A DNA stretch of 35,603 nucleotides from Clostridia bacterium (GTDB lineage: Bacteria > Bacillota > Clostridia > Oscillospirales > Acutalibacteraceae). Below are positions 29,532-35,603 of this stretch, piece by piece. The stretch is from positions 1 through 35,603 of the forward strand of contig JAFVBH010000071.1 in NCBI GenBank assembly GCA_017480115.1, in the 5' to 3' direction. The notes beneath the pieces were generated by a model that worked only from the letters and a program-made list of their open reading frames with translations, ran no database searches and had not been told where the DNA came from. A program made the translations under genes and the position numbers. The first letter of the stretch is position 1. Every line of letters begins with the position of its first letter.

Positions 29532-29828
29532 CTATATCGGATTGACGGTGTACAGGTTCGAGCTTTGACCGTTACTATCGTATCTGTGGGCAATGTGTAT
29601 GTAGCCGTTATCGCTCAAACTCTTTAACGCCGCGTCAACAGTTACGGTTGAAATATTGCAGTCCCTCGCTATTGTATTGCGTGAGGGATAGCATTGCCCT
29701 CGCTTGTCGCTGCAGCGTTGCAAATAACTGTACACAATGAAATCTCTCGGTTTCATATGCTCTGCAAATATGTTATTCGGCAGAAGAAAGAAATTGCCGT
29801 TTTGCGTTCTCTGTTTGTATTGTCTTAT
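29532..29828 (-). CDS. HTH-domain protein of the integrative element (possible AUA start)
   Basis: This frame codes RQYKQRTQNGNFFLLPNNIFAEHMKPRDFIVYSYLQRC, then a winged helix-turn-helix (CYPSRNTIARDCNISTVTVDAALKSLSDNGYIHI). It is the replication-initiator-like HTH protein common near Tn916-type integrases. A strong Shine-Dalgarno AAGGAGGTG (29843-29835) points to a start eight bases on, where an ATA codon (29828-29826) precedes RQYK; no ATG or TTG is near. The in-frame ATG at 29864 lies before the site. Either AUA is used or the start codon is mutated. The product would be 98 residues. Confidence 0.7.
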   Translation of the reverse strand: MRQYKQRTQNGNFFLLPNNIFAEHMKPRDFIVYSYLQRCSDKRGQCYPSRNTIARDCNISTVTVDAALKSLSDNGYIHIAHRYDSNGQSSNLYTVNPI

Positions 29829-29864
29829 TCTTATCACCTCCTTGAAAACTATTTTAGCAAACAA

Positions 29865-30113
29865 ATATCTGCTTGTATATATGGCAACTGCACGGTGCTG
29901 TGCTCAAAAATCACCCTATATAGTGGGTAAATGAATAAATATCAAAAATCACTACTATATGTTGTAAAAATACGGCACACGGCTGTGCACTTTCTGCCTC
30001 ATAAAACTATACTAACAAACAAATTTTCACTTGTATAGAGAGGCGCTCTAACCTCAAAGATACAAAAAGATACGCAATATATAGAAAAATATGTTTTAAC
30101 TGCTTTTGTCTGT
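29865..30113. other. AT-rich intergenic region with a degenerate direct repeat
   Basis: There is no gene. Two related stretches of about 34 bases (from about 29848 and from about 30003), both running AAACTAT...CAAACAAAT...CTTGTATA, match at 27 of 34 positions. Between them CAAAAATCAC occurs twice (29907 and 29944), each followed by a TATATA-like core. These look like duplicated regulatory or recombination sites of the integrative element, ending where the truncated IS begins. Confidence 0.5.
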
Positions 30114-30137
30114 GTGGATTTTGTGTGTTGTTTCTTT

Positions 30138-30965
30138 ATTATGTGTAACTTTGAAGTTACAAAACTGCTTTGTCTTAAAATACTGAATCGATTATCCCGA
30201 AGTGGATATTATGCATATCTGAAACGAAAGGATGCTCCGGACAGAGATTTACCACTTGCCGAACAAATACGCATATGTCAGTCAAAAAACAAACGTACAT
30301 ACGGTTATCGCAGAGTTCAGATATGGCTTGAAAGACAAGGAATATACAGAAATCCCAAGACGGTACTTCGTGTTATGCAAAAGTACAATCTGCTCTCAGA
30401 TGTACGCAGGAAGAAATACAAGTATGTTTCGGAACACTTGCACAAATACCCGAATTTGCTTAACAGAGAATTTGCTGCAGAAAGACCAAATCAGAAATGG
30501 GTAACGGATATATCATACATACCAACTGACGAATGTATGTGTTATCTGTCAGTCATAAGGGATTTGTATGATAACAGCATTGTTGCCTACCATATGTCAA
30601 AAGATATGACAGTCAAGCTTGTGCTTGACACCATTCACAAAGCAATGCAAAAGGAAAAGGTCACTGCTGAGCTGCAACTCCACAGTGACCAAGGTGCACA
30701 GTATGTCTCACACGAATACTTTGTGCTAACTCAATCTTACGGCATTACGCCTTCAATGTCAAGACGCGGAAATCCATATGATAATTCTTTAGCCGAAAAT
30801 TTCTTTTCAATTCTCAAAACCGAGTGCATCCATCGAGTCAAGCTGCACAGCTATGAGGAGGCGCGCCTCCTCATAGCTGAATACATCCACTTTTACAACA
30901 ACATTCGTATTCAAACTAAAACAAAACTGACACCCTTGGAACAAAGATGTCAGTTCGTTGCTTAA
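30138..30965 (+). CDS. IS3-family transposase OrfB, N-terminally truncated
   Basis: This frame of about 275 residues has an HTH_21-like region (SRSGYYAYLKRKD, then NKRTYGYRRVQIWLERQG) and an rve integrase core with the DDE triad: Asp in WVTDISYI, Asp in LHSDQGAQYVS, Glu in NPYDNSLAENFFSILKTE. It closes with YNNIRIQTKTKLTPLEQR. OrfA and the first ~20-40 residues of OrfB are missing and replaced by unrelated AT-rich sequence, so it is probably not autonomous. Confidence 0.9.
   Translation: MMCNFEVTKLLCLKILNRLSRSGYYAYLKRKDAPDRDLPLAEQIRICQSKNKRTYGYRRVQIWLERQGIYRNPKTVLRVMQKYNLLSDVRRKKYKYVSEHLHKYPNLLNREFAAERPNQKWVTDISYIPTDECMCYLSVIRDLYDNSIVAYHMSKDMTVKLVLDTIHKAMQKEKVTAELQLHSDQGAQYVSHEYFVLTQSYGITPSMSRRGNPYDNSLAENFFSILKTECIHRVKLHSYEEARLLIAEYIHFYNNIRIQTKTKLTPLEQRCQFVA
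30848..30879. repeat. 32-bp perfect palindrome inside the transposase gene
   Basis: The left half CAGCTATGAGGAGGCG is followed directly by its exact reverse complement, with no loop. The palindrome encodes part of SYEEARLLIAE, a normal stretch for this transposase family. Confidence 0.95.
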
Positions 30966-31046
30966 ACTTAATATTCTACTTCAAGTCGTTCTTTTGTGCT
31001 GTCTGCACAATCTGGGGCAGTTCAGATGGCCCGGAGTGTTTTTCTG

Positions 31047-31490
31047 TCACTTAATTTTTTTGTACAACTCATCAATAAGCGTTTGGAGCGTAACAGCGAA
31101 AAGCGATGCTTTCAGCGCATTCACGGCATCATCAAGATACGGCGTTAAAAGTTCGTGGATATTACTGCCGAGAGGACAGGTTGCCGATGTGTTTTGATGA
31201 AACTTGAAAATTTCGTTTGTTTCACCGCTTTCAACAGCCGTATAGATAGCCCACAAATTAATCTCCTCCGCCGATCGATCCAGCTCTGTTTTGCCATTGC
31301 CGGATTTTGTGTTGAGCAAGCCGGCATTTTTTAATTTTGAAAAAATATTACGGATAATCACAGGATTGCAGCAGGCGCTTTCTGCCGCTGTCTCGCTGGC
31401 GGACGTCATCGGAAATTATGTACTTGCCGTTTTGTTTAGCTATGGTGTGCTGATGTCCGTTAAGGACAAAATCACGCCGCTGATGGCAGG
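31047..31490 (-). pseudogene. Broken Rrf2-family regulator (YwnA-like)
   Basis: The minus-strand frame 31409-31047 reads CCNPVIIRNIFSKLKNAGLLNTKSGNGK, then EINLWAIYTAVE, IFKFHQNTSATCPLGSNIHELL, which is the recognition helix and C-terminal half of a YwnA-like Rrf2 protein. The expected N-terminal part occurs just upstream in a different frame (TIAKQNGKYIISDDV), and no intact start is seen. At least one frameshift separates the two, and the first ~25 residues are not recognisable. Confidence 0.75.
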
Positions 31491-32029
31491 GTGATTGCTG
31501 CTGTGTTTTGCGGAACAGATGTCGTCACAAAATTAGTAAATGTAAGTGAGTCCTTTGGCAGCCACCGCTTTCGCTTTGAAATAAATATACTTTTGAAAAA
31601 TGAAAGGCTTTTTAATTGTTCGTACCCACTTTTCCTTGCACGGGGTAGTTAAAACTTTTTTCTCTCTGTTCAATAAAAAATCGCCTCAGAGAGCCTCAAA
31701 ATTTTCTGTTTCGAGACTTTTCGGAGACGACATATTCAAAATATCGCTTATATCCTCACTTTATTTTTCGCAATCCGGCATCTCTGACGAGGGCTTCGAC
31801 TTTTTTGCCACATATGCGCTGTTCACGCTGCGAAGATTTATCCCGGGCGCGGACAGCAGGAAAGAGATGCGGGCGCTGAATCAAAACACAAACACAATCT
31901 GCAAAGAGTAAGGCAGAACAAAATGGCGCAACGGTTATATTAATATGAGCCGGTGTGTCTGTAAAAAAATTACATAATAGGACAGACTGGAACACACTGT
32001 CCGTTTTTTGAAAGGAAAGGTGTTAAATT
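31491..32029. other. Region without a convincing gene; possible gene remnant
   Basis: No intact gene is seen. From about 31720 to 31911 the plus strand reads SGISDEGFDFFATYALFTLRR, then FIPGADSRKEMRALNQNTN and a stop. It looks like the C-terminus of a real protein, but no start with a ribosome binding site lies upstream and the family is unknown to me. The last 50 bases hold the hairpin and ribosome binding site before the tail-sheath gene. Confidence 0.4.
31980..32009 (+). terminator. Terminator-like hairpin before the tail-sheath gene
   Basis: GGACAG (31980-31985) pairs with CTGTCC (31997-32002) around an 11-base loop, followed by GTTTTTT. It lies only ~20 bases before the tail-sheath start and would block read-through from the foreign insert. 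Confidence 0.6.
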
Positions 32030-33313
32030 ATGGCATTAGGCGGAGGCTCTTTTGCTACACAAAACAAAACATTACCCGGCAGCTATATCAATTTCGTTTC
32101 GGCGCGGAACGCTGCGGCAACTGCAGGAAACAGAGGCACAGCGGCGATTGCCCTTGAACTTGACTGGGGCGAAGCGGGCAAGATCATCGCGCTCACTGCC
32201 GATGATTTTATTCGTAATTCCCTTAAAATTCTGGGCGCTGCTTATGACGATGAGAAACTTATGGGGCTGCGGGATATTTTCAAGAACGCGAGCACGGTTT
32301 TACTTTACCGTCTGAACGGCGACGGGGGGAAAGCGTCCAACGCGTTCGGTACGGCGAACTGCAGCGGCACGGCAGGCAACAGCCTGAAAACCGTGATAGA
32401 AAAGAACGTCAACAACGATGCGCTGTTCGACGTCAAAACCTATTTCGGCACGGCGCTTGTGGATACGCAGACCGTCGCGGCGGCTACCGCGCTTGTTGAC
32501 AATGATTTTGTCGCGTTTAAAACGGACGCTGATCTTGAGGTTAATGCGGGCGCGGCGTTTACCGGCGGCACAAACGGCGCTGCGGACGCAGCGGCGCATC
32601 AGGCGTTTTTGGATAAACTGGAAAGCTACGCCTGCAACGCGGTCGGCGCGGTCAGCGATACCCAGGCGATTAACGCGCTGTATGCCGCCTATGCGAAACG
32701 CATGCGCGACGAGCTGGGGATCAAGCTGCAAGCGGTGGTTTATAATTACGCCGCTGACAGCGAGGCGGTCGTCAATGTAAAAAACTGCAAGAAGGCGGTT
32801 TATTGGGCGCTGGGCGTGGTTGCCGGTACTGCGGTCAACCGCTCCGCGACCAATAAGCTGTACGACGGTGAATTTGAGATTCCCGTTGATTATACCCAGA
32901 CGCAGCTTGCCGACGCGATCAAGGCGGGAGAATTTACCCTGCATCGTGTGGGCGCCGATATTCGCGTGCTGGACGACGTTAACAGCCTTGTGACCGTATC
33001 CGATGAGAAAGGCGATACTTTCAAGGACAATAAGACCGTGCGCATCGCCGACCGTATCGCTACGGATATTGCGGCGATCTTCAATGAACGCTATCTCGGC
33101 GTTGTGCCCAACAATGTTTCCGGCAGAGAACTTCTGTGGACGGATATTGTTTCCGTGTTGGGCGCGCTGCGCGACGTCGGCGCGATTGAGGATTTTGACA
33201 GTTCGGAGATCACCGTCGCCGCGGGCGCCGATAAGCATTCCGTCGTCGTAAATGAGGCCGTAACGATCGTCGGAATGATGGCAAAACTTTATATGACCTG
33301 CGTTTTGCAGTAA
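32030..33313 (+). CDS. Phage tail sheath protein
   Basis: This 427-residue protein starts at ATG 32030 behind AAAGGTG. It resembles XkdK-type sheath proteins of PBSX-like contractile phages: LPGSYINFVSARN at the N-terminus, RGTAAIALELDWG, a variable middle domain, then VYWALGVVAGTAVNRSATNKLYDGEFE and a C-terminal NERYLGVVPNNVSGRELLWTDI. The sheath contracts to drive the tail tube through the envelope of the target cell. It begins the intact tail module: sheath, tube, chaperone. Confidence 0.93.
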   Translation: MALGGGSFATQNKTLPGSYINFVSARNAAATAGNRGTAAIALELDWGEAGKIIALTADDFIRNSLKILGAAYDDEKLMGLRDIFKNASTVLLYRLNGDGGKASNAFGTANCSGTAGNSLKTVIEKNVNNDALFDVKTYFGTALVDTQTVAAATALVDNDFVAFKTDADLEVNAGAAFTGGTNGAADAAAHQAFLDKLESYACNAVGAVSDTQAINALYAAYAKRMRDELGIKLQAVVYNYAADSEAVVNVKNCKKAVYWALGVVAGTAVNRSATNKLYDGEFEIPVDYTQTQLADAIKAGEFTLHRVGADIRVLDDVNSLVTVSDEKGDTFKDNKTVRIADRIATDIAAIFNERYLGVVPNNVSGRELLWTDIVSVLGALRDVGAIEDFDSSEITVAAGADKHSVVVNEAVTIVGMMAKLYMTCVLQ

Positions 33314-33328
33314 GGAGGATTGAATTAC

Positions 33329-33808
33329 ATGTATAACGATTATTTTAATGCTAAGGACGCGCCGCTTGCCAAGTATGGCGAGGGCTACATCACCATCGAC
33401 GGGAACCGCTATGCCGCGTTTTTCGCCAAGAGCGTCAAGGTGACCGCCAATGTAAAAACAAAGGAAGTCCCCATGCTCAACCGCGTGATTACCCCCAGAA
33501 GAGCCACCGGTATGGAGGTCAAGATCGACATGACGATCTATAAATGCACGGAGATTTTCGACAAGGCGGCGGAACAGTTTAAAAAGACAGGCGTACTGCC
33601 GGAATTTGAGATCGTGATCGGCAGCGAGGATCCCGCAACCTCGATCGGCCGTTCCTCCAAGGTATATAAGAATTGCGTGATCGACGGCGATCTGCTGTTG
33701 TCTATGCTGGATTCCGGCGAGGACAACATCGAGCAGCAGGTGACCGCCTACGCGCAGGATTATGAAAGCATTTCCGAGTACACCGCGCCGGACTATCTGA
33801 AACAGTAA
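33329..33808 (+). CDS. Phage tail tube protein
   Basis: This 159-residue protein starts at ATG 33329, nine bases behind AAGGAGG. It has the XkdM-like pattern: a short N-terminus with GEGYITIDGNRYAAFFAKSVKVTANVKTKEV, a beta-sandwich with TGMEVKIDMTIYKCTEIF, then KVYKNCVIDGDLLLSMLDSGE. Tube monomers stack as hexamers inside the sheath. It follows the sheath gene by 15 bases. Confidence 0.9.
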   Translation: MYNDYFNAKDAPLAKYGEGYITIDGNRYAAFFAKSVKVTANVKTKEVPMLNRVITPRRATGMEVKIDMTIYKCTEIFDKAAEQFKKTGVLPEFEIVIGSEDPATSIGRSSKVYKNCVIDGDLLLSMLDSGEDNIEQQVTAYAQDYESISEYTAPDYLKQ

Positions 33809-33821
33809 AGGAGAAGTTGTA

Positions 33822-34250
33822 ATGTCTGCATTTGAAAGATTCATGAAGAAAAACCAGACGGTAAAAGAGAACACGTTTTATCCTGCAACAAAATCCCTCA
33901 CCGACGAGGACGGCAAGCCGCTGCAATGGGAAATCCGCGCGCTGACCGCAAGGGAAGCGGACGCCATCAGAGAAAAGTGTATGGTGGATATTCCCGTGCC
34001 CGGTAAGCCCGGTCAGTATAAGCAGAAAATGTCCAACCGGTACTTGCCGTCGCTGGTTTGCGCCTCGGTCGTTTGTCCCGATCTGCATAACGCGGAGCTG
34101 CAGGACAGCTACGGCGTGCATTCTCCCGAGGATCTGCTGCTGGAAATGGTAAAAAGCCCCGGCGAGTATTACGATTTTATTCAGTTTGTACAGACCTACA
34201 GCGGTTTTGACGCGAATATTAACGAGGAAATCGAAGAGGCAAAAAACTGA
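33822..34250 (+). CDS. Phage tail-assembly chaperone (XkdN-like), short product
   Basis: This 142-residue protein starts at ATG 33822 behind AAAGGAGAAG. MSAFERFMKKNQTVKENTFYPATKSLTDEDGKPLQWEIRALTAREADAI followed by YLPSLVCASVVCPDLHNAELQDSYGV is the usual XkdN/gpG-like pattern. These chaperones coat the tape-measure protein during tail assembly. The gene ends in GCA AAA AAC TGA, and its last codons form a -1 slippery site, so a longer fusion is also expected. Confidence 0.9.
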   Translation: MSAFERFMKKNQTVKENTFYPATKSLTDEDGKPLQWEIRALTAREADAIREKCMVDIPVPGKPGQYKQKMSNRYLPSLVCASVVCPDLHNAELQDSYGVHSPEDLLLEMVKSPGEYYDFIQFVQTYSGFDANINEEIEEAKN

Positions 34251-34420
34251 TCGAGGGGGGAGATGCGGAGGCGAACTATGCGTATTACGCATTAAATAAG
34301 TACCACATTCTCCCCTCGGTATTCCAGGCGATGGACAGGCAGGAAAAGGCGTTTATTATTGCCTGTGCGGATATTCGTGTCGCAAGCGAAAAGGCGGAGG
34401 CTGCGAAGTTAAAGCATTAA
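33822..34420 (+). CDS. Tail-assembly chaperone, long product by programmed -1 frameshift
   Basis: At A AAA AAC (34241-34247) a -1 shift yields GCA AAA AAA CTG and continues in frame for about 57 more codons: LIEGGDAEANYAYYALNKYHILPSVFQAMDRQEKAFIIACADIRV, ending at TAA 34418-34420. This layout equals the gpG/gpGT pair conserved in tailed phages, where the rare fusion links chaperone to tape measure. The shifted frame has no ribosome binding site or start of its own and reads as ordinary protein throughout. Confidence 0.85.
34241..34319 (+). promoter_or_regulatory. -1 ribosomal frameshift signal (slippery heptamer and stimulatory stem)
   Basis: The heptamer AAAAAAC is in the correct phase (A AAA AAC). 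Five bases on, CGAGGGGGGAGA (34252-34263) can pair with TCTCCCCTCG (34309-34318), with two G bulged, enclosing a second hairpin ATGCGT/ACGCAT (34278-34292). This matches the expected spacer and structure of a stimulated -1 site. Confidence 0.8.
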
Positions 34421-34630
34421 TAATGGCGCGGCTGCCGGGGCGGCATTTCGGGGCGCCGACGACAGCGCGAACCTGCAGCAGGTAATCCGCTTTCAGGATC
34501 TGATGAATAAAAACTTTATCATCGGCGGCGCGTCGGCGCAGGGGACGGGATTGCGGGGTTCCCGTAGTATAATTGCCATATATATTTTCCTTGCCGGGTT
34601 CACGCACAGGCTGTCAAGTGTTTTTTCGTC
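34421..34630 (+). pseudogene. Phage remnant after the chaperone (possible tape-measure start)
   Basis: An ATG at 34423 directly after the chaperone stop is where a tape-measure gene would start, but it reads only 20 codons. In a second frame the DNA reads GAAFRGADDSANLQQVIRFQDLMNKNFIIGGASAQGTGLRGS before turning into AT-rich non-phage sequence near 34570. I infer a frameshifted and truncated phage gene; the identity as tape measure is by position only. Confidence 0.4.
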
Positions 34631-34666
34631 TTTCTGCAAAAATGTAGAATTTTTATGAGAAAATTA

Positions 34667-34695
34667 TAGACAAAAGTTTTCGTTTATTGTATAAT
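34667..34695 (+). promoter_or_regulatory. Promoter of the glycine-zipper membrane protein
   Basis: TAGACA (34667-34672), a 17-bp spacer and TATAAT (34690-34695) lie 24 bases before the start codon. Confidence 0.7.
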
Positions 34696-34718
34696 CTTAA
34701 TAAAAAGGAGATATTATT

Positions 34719-35396
34719 ATGAATTCTTTAATTGCCGCAACCAGTGAAACACCTAAGGACGATACATTAGTGGGAATATTTATTGTTTTAGGTATTTTTG
34801 TTCTTCTGATTGTACTTATTGTTTTATTCATTAAAAAAGCAAAAAAGAAAAGATTAGAAAAGAAGCAAGTTAAAAAACAACAGGCAAGGCAGGAAGAAAT
34901 TCAAAGAACGGGAATCTATGCTAAAACTTTTCTTACACATGTTTCCGGATTGCCGATTGCTGCAAGCTCCGTGTGTAATTTGGTGTTGACAGCTTCTGAT
35001 TTGCAAATTTCTGTTTATGATGGCGGAACCAGTATAAATCTTCCGGTGCAGAAGATTTCTGATGTTTCGCAAAAAACCGATTTGGATATACGTAAATCCT
35101 ATACTTCAAGCGCGGGCGGCGCCGTTGCCGGCGGCATGATGTTTGGTGCTGCGGGCGCTTTGATTGGGGGCAGAACAAAGGAAATTACACAGGATAATTC
35201 AAAAACCTATTTAATTATCGTTTATCGGGATGATGTTGGCGGTGAAACAAAAAGTATTGTATTTGATGCTACAAGCGCTGTTGATTATTCCTATGGTAAA
35301 ATGAAGGATTTCAAAAAACGGTCAGAGGACTATAAATATTTAGTACAATGTTTGCATAATATATGCAAGAATAACACGATTAATATTAATTTGTGA
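34719..35396 (+). CDS. Membrane-anchored protein with glycine-zipper segment, unknown function
   Basis: This 225-residue protein starts at ATG 34719 behind AAAGGAG. One N-terminal membrane helix (VGIFIVLGIFVLLIVLIVLFI, ~18-38) is followed by a very basic coiled stretch (KKAKKKRLEKKQVKKQQARQ). A beta-rich domain comes next, then a glycine-zipper (GGAVAGGMMFGAAGALIGG, ~130-150), and a C-terminal strand-helix part (TYLIIVYRDDVGGETKSIVFD). The layout resembles proteins with a PH-like domain and a glycine-zipper loop near a membrane. It has its own promoter and terminator, so it is independent of the prophage. Confidence 0.7.
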   Translation: MNSLIAATSETPKDDTLVGIFIVLGIFVLLIVLIVLFIKKAKKKRLEKKQVKKQQARQEEIQRTGIYAKTFLTHVSGLPIAASSVCNLVLTASDLQISVYDGGTSINLPVQKISDVSQKTDLDIRKSYTSSAGGAVAGGMMFGAAGALIGGRTKEITQDNSKTYLIIVYRDDVGGETKSIVFDATSAVDYSYGKMKDFKKRSEDYKYLVQCLHNICKNNTININL

Positions 35397-35435
35397 TTCT
35401 AAACAGCAGTAGATCTTGGTAAATTAATTTAACCA

Positions 35436-35467
35436 ACGGCAAGCGCTTTTGCGCCTGCCGTATTTTT
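35436..35467 (+). terminator. Terminator after the glycine-zipper gene
   Basis: ACGGCAAGCGC pairs with GCGCCTGCCGT (one mismatch) around a TTTT loop, followed by ATTTTTA. Confidence 0.85.
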
Positions 35468-35468
35468 A

Positions 35469-35603
35469 GTATGACGGGCATGTCAATATTCTGTGGTGAA
35501 AGTCCACCGAGGCGTAGTTGCCGACGAACTCAAGAGCGACTCCCAAGGTTTGTACCGTGAGGTACAGGCGAGAAGAAGGGATAGCGAAATCGTAGCCTGA
35601 CGA
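35469..35603 (+). mobile_element. Probable 5' end of a group II intron (truncated by the window edge)
   Basis: From GTATG at 35469 the sequence is a string of short GC-rich conserved pieces without an open frame: GACGGGCATGTC, TGGTGAAAGTCCACC, AGTTGCCGACGAACTC, GACTCCCAAGG, TACCGTGAGGTACAGGCGAG. This resembles domain I of bacterial group II introns, whose 5' end is GUGYG-like. It begins directly behind the T-run of an intrinsic terminator, the known target of group IIC introns. A reverse transcriptase/maturase should follow outside the window. Confidence 0.6.

Larger units (their letters stand above)
30138..31024 (+). mobile_element. Truncated IS3-family (IS150-like) insertion sequence
   Basis: The right part of the element is present. 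After the transposase stop, the sequence ends in TCTGGGGCAGTTCA (31011-31024), which resembles an IS3 terminal inverted repeat finishing in CA. OrfA and the left inverted repeat are absent. The left boundary, near 30138, is approximate. Confidence 0.7.

Noticed and set aside
29270..29593. 107-residue minus-strand frame between the HTH and RHH-like genes
   Set aside because: Basic, Cys/Arg-rich composition without a ribosome binding site; it covers the iteron-like repeats and two hairpins, which explain the sequence better.
31600..31911. 103-residue plus-strand frame starting at ATG 31600
   Set aside because: No ribosome binding site, and the first half is low-complexity Phe/Ser/Lys. Only its second half resembles real protein, so I report it as a possible remnant instead.
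32300..33874. 524-residue minus-strand frame opposite sheath and tube genes
   Set aside because: It spans two phage genes with strong ribosome binding sites on the plus strand; it is an antisense artefact of GC-rich codon use.
1..35603. CRISPR array or restriction-modification/defence island
   Set aside because: No regularly spaced repeats and no Cas, methyltransferase or nuclease genes were seen apart from the Rhs toxin tip.
1..35603. Complete tRNA or rRNA genes
   Set aside because: No complete cloverleaf or rRNA signature was found by eye; only the tRNA 3'-end-like fragment at 25681-25708 qualifies. A tRNA-finding program would be decisive.

Overview
The window looks like a chromosomal segment of a spore-forming, anaerobic member of the Clostridia (Oscillospirales/Eubacteriales-like). 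The reasons are the CotJA-CotJB-CotJC spore-coat operon, the DUF3793-flavodoxin pair, the UmuC/YolD pair, strong AGGAGG ribosome binding sites, many TTG/GTG starts, and a mosaic of GC-richer core genes and AT-rich accessory genes. Species cannot be named from this sequence alone.

Layout. (1) 1-2223: the 3' end of an Rhs-type polymorphic toxin locus, with a toxin tip, two probable immunity genes and an orphan Rhs-core fragment. (2) 2434-8331: housekeeping and accessory genes: TspO (-), a secreted M6 metalloprotease (+), a flavodoxin/DUF3793 operon (-) under three GTTAG-N6-CTAAC operator-like palindromes, a decayed vWA gene, and a GH27 alpha-galactosidase coupled to a small Cys-rich protein. 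(3) 8452-14278: a minus-strand operon MarR regulator > 872-aa secreted/anchored protein with an internal duplication > MacB-like ATPase-permease. (4) 14503-18278: two tandem paralogous GT-C-like polytopic membrane proteins. (5) 18299-21581: a FliB-like Cys-cluster protein, a Y-family polymerase with YolD, and a small hypothetical gene. (6) 21779-22868: the cotJABC operon.

(7) 23012-34600: a decayed, interrupted contractile-tail prophage. It begins with a CI/LexA-like repressor facing a DUF1492 late-regulator gene across divergent promoters and repeated TGTTTA-N6-TAAACA operators. Next come a GP20-type scaffold gene apparently fused by deletion to the remnant of a lost gene, and a tail-terminator gene whose stop codon lies inside a tRNA 3'-end-like sequence. 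About 6 kb of foreign DNA follows: hairpin-rich DNA, a small membrane protein, a yjdF riboswitch with yjdF, an ACT-domain gene, an integrative-element remnant (tyrosine recombinase, ribbon-helix-helix-like protein, HTH protein, iteron-like repeats), a truncated IS3-family element and a broken Rrf2 regulator. Tail sheath, tail tube and tail-assembly chaperone genes then resume; the chaperone has a textbook -1 slippery heptamer followed by a long stem. (8) 34719-35603: a glycine-zipper membrane protein, its terminator and, immediately after the terminator T-run, what looks like the 5' end of a group II intron that runs off the window.

Most notable for follow-up: the MarR/872-aa/ABC operon as a possible undescribed envelope system; the triple palindrome controlling flavodoxin; the phage repressor-operator array; the -1 frameshift site; the tRNA-like/hairpin junction at 25.7 kb; and the origin-like repeat and hairpin cluster at 29.2-29.4 kb.
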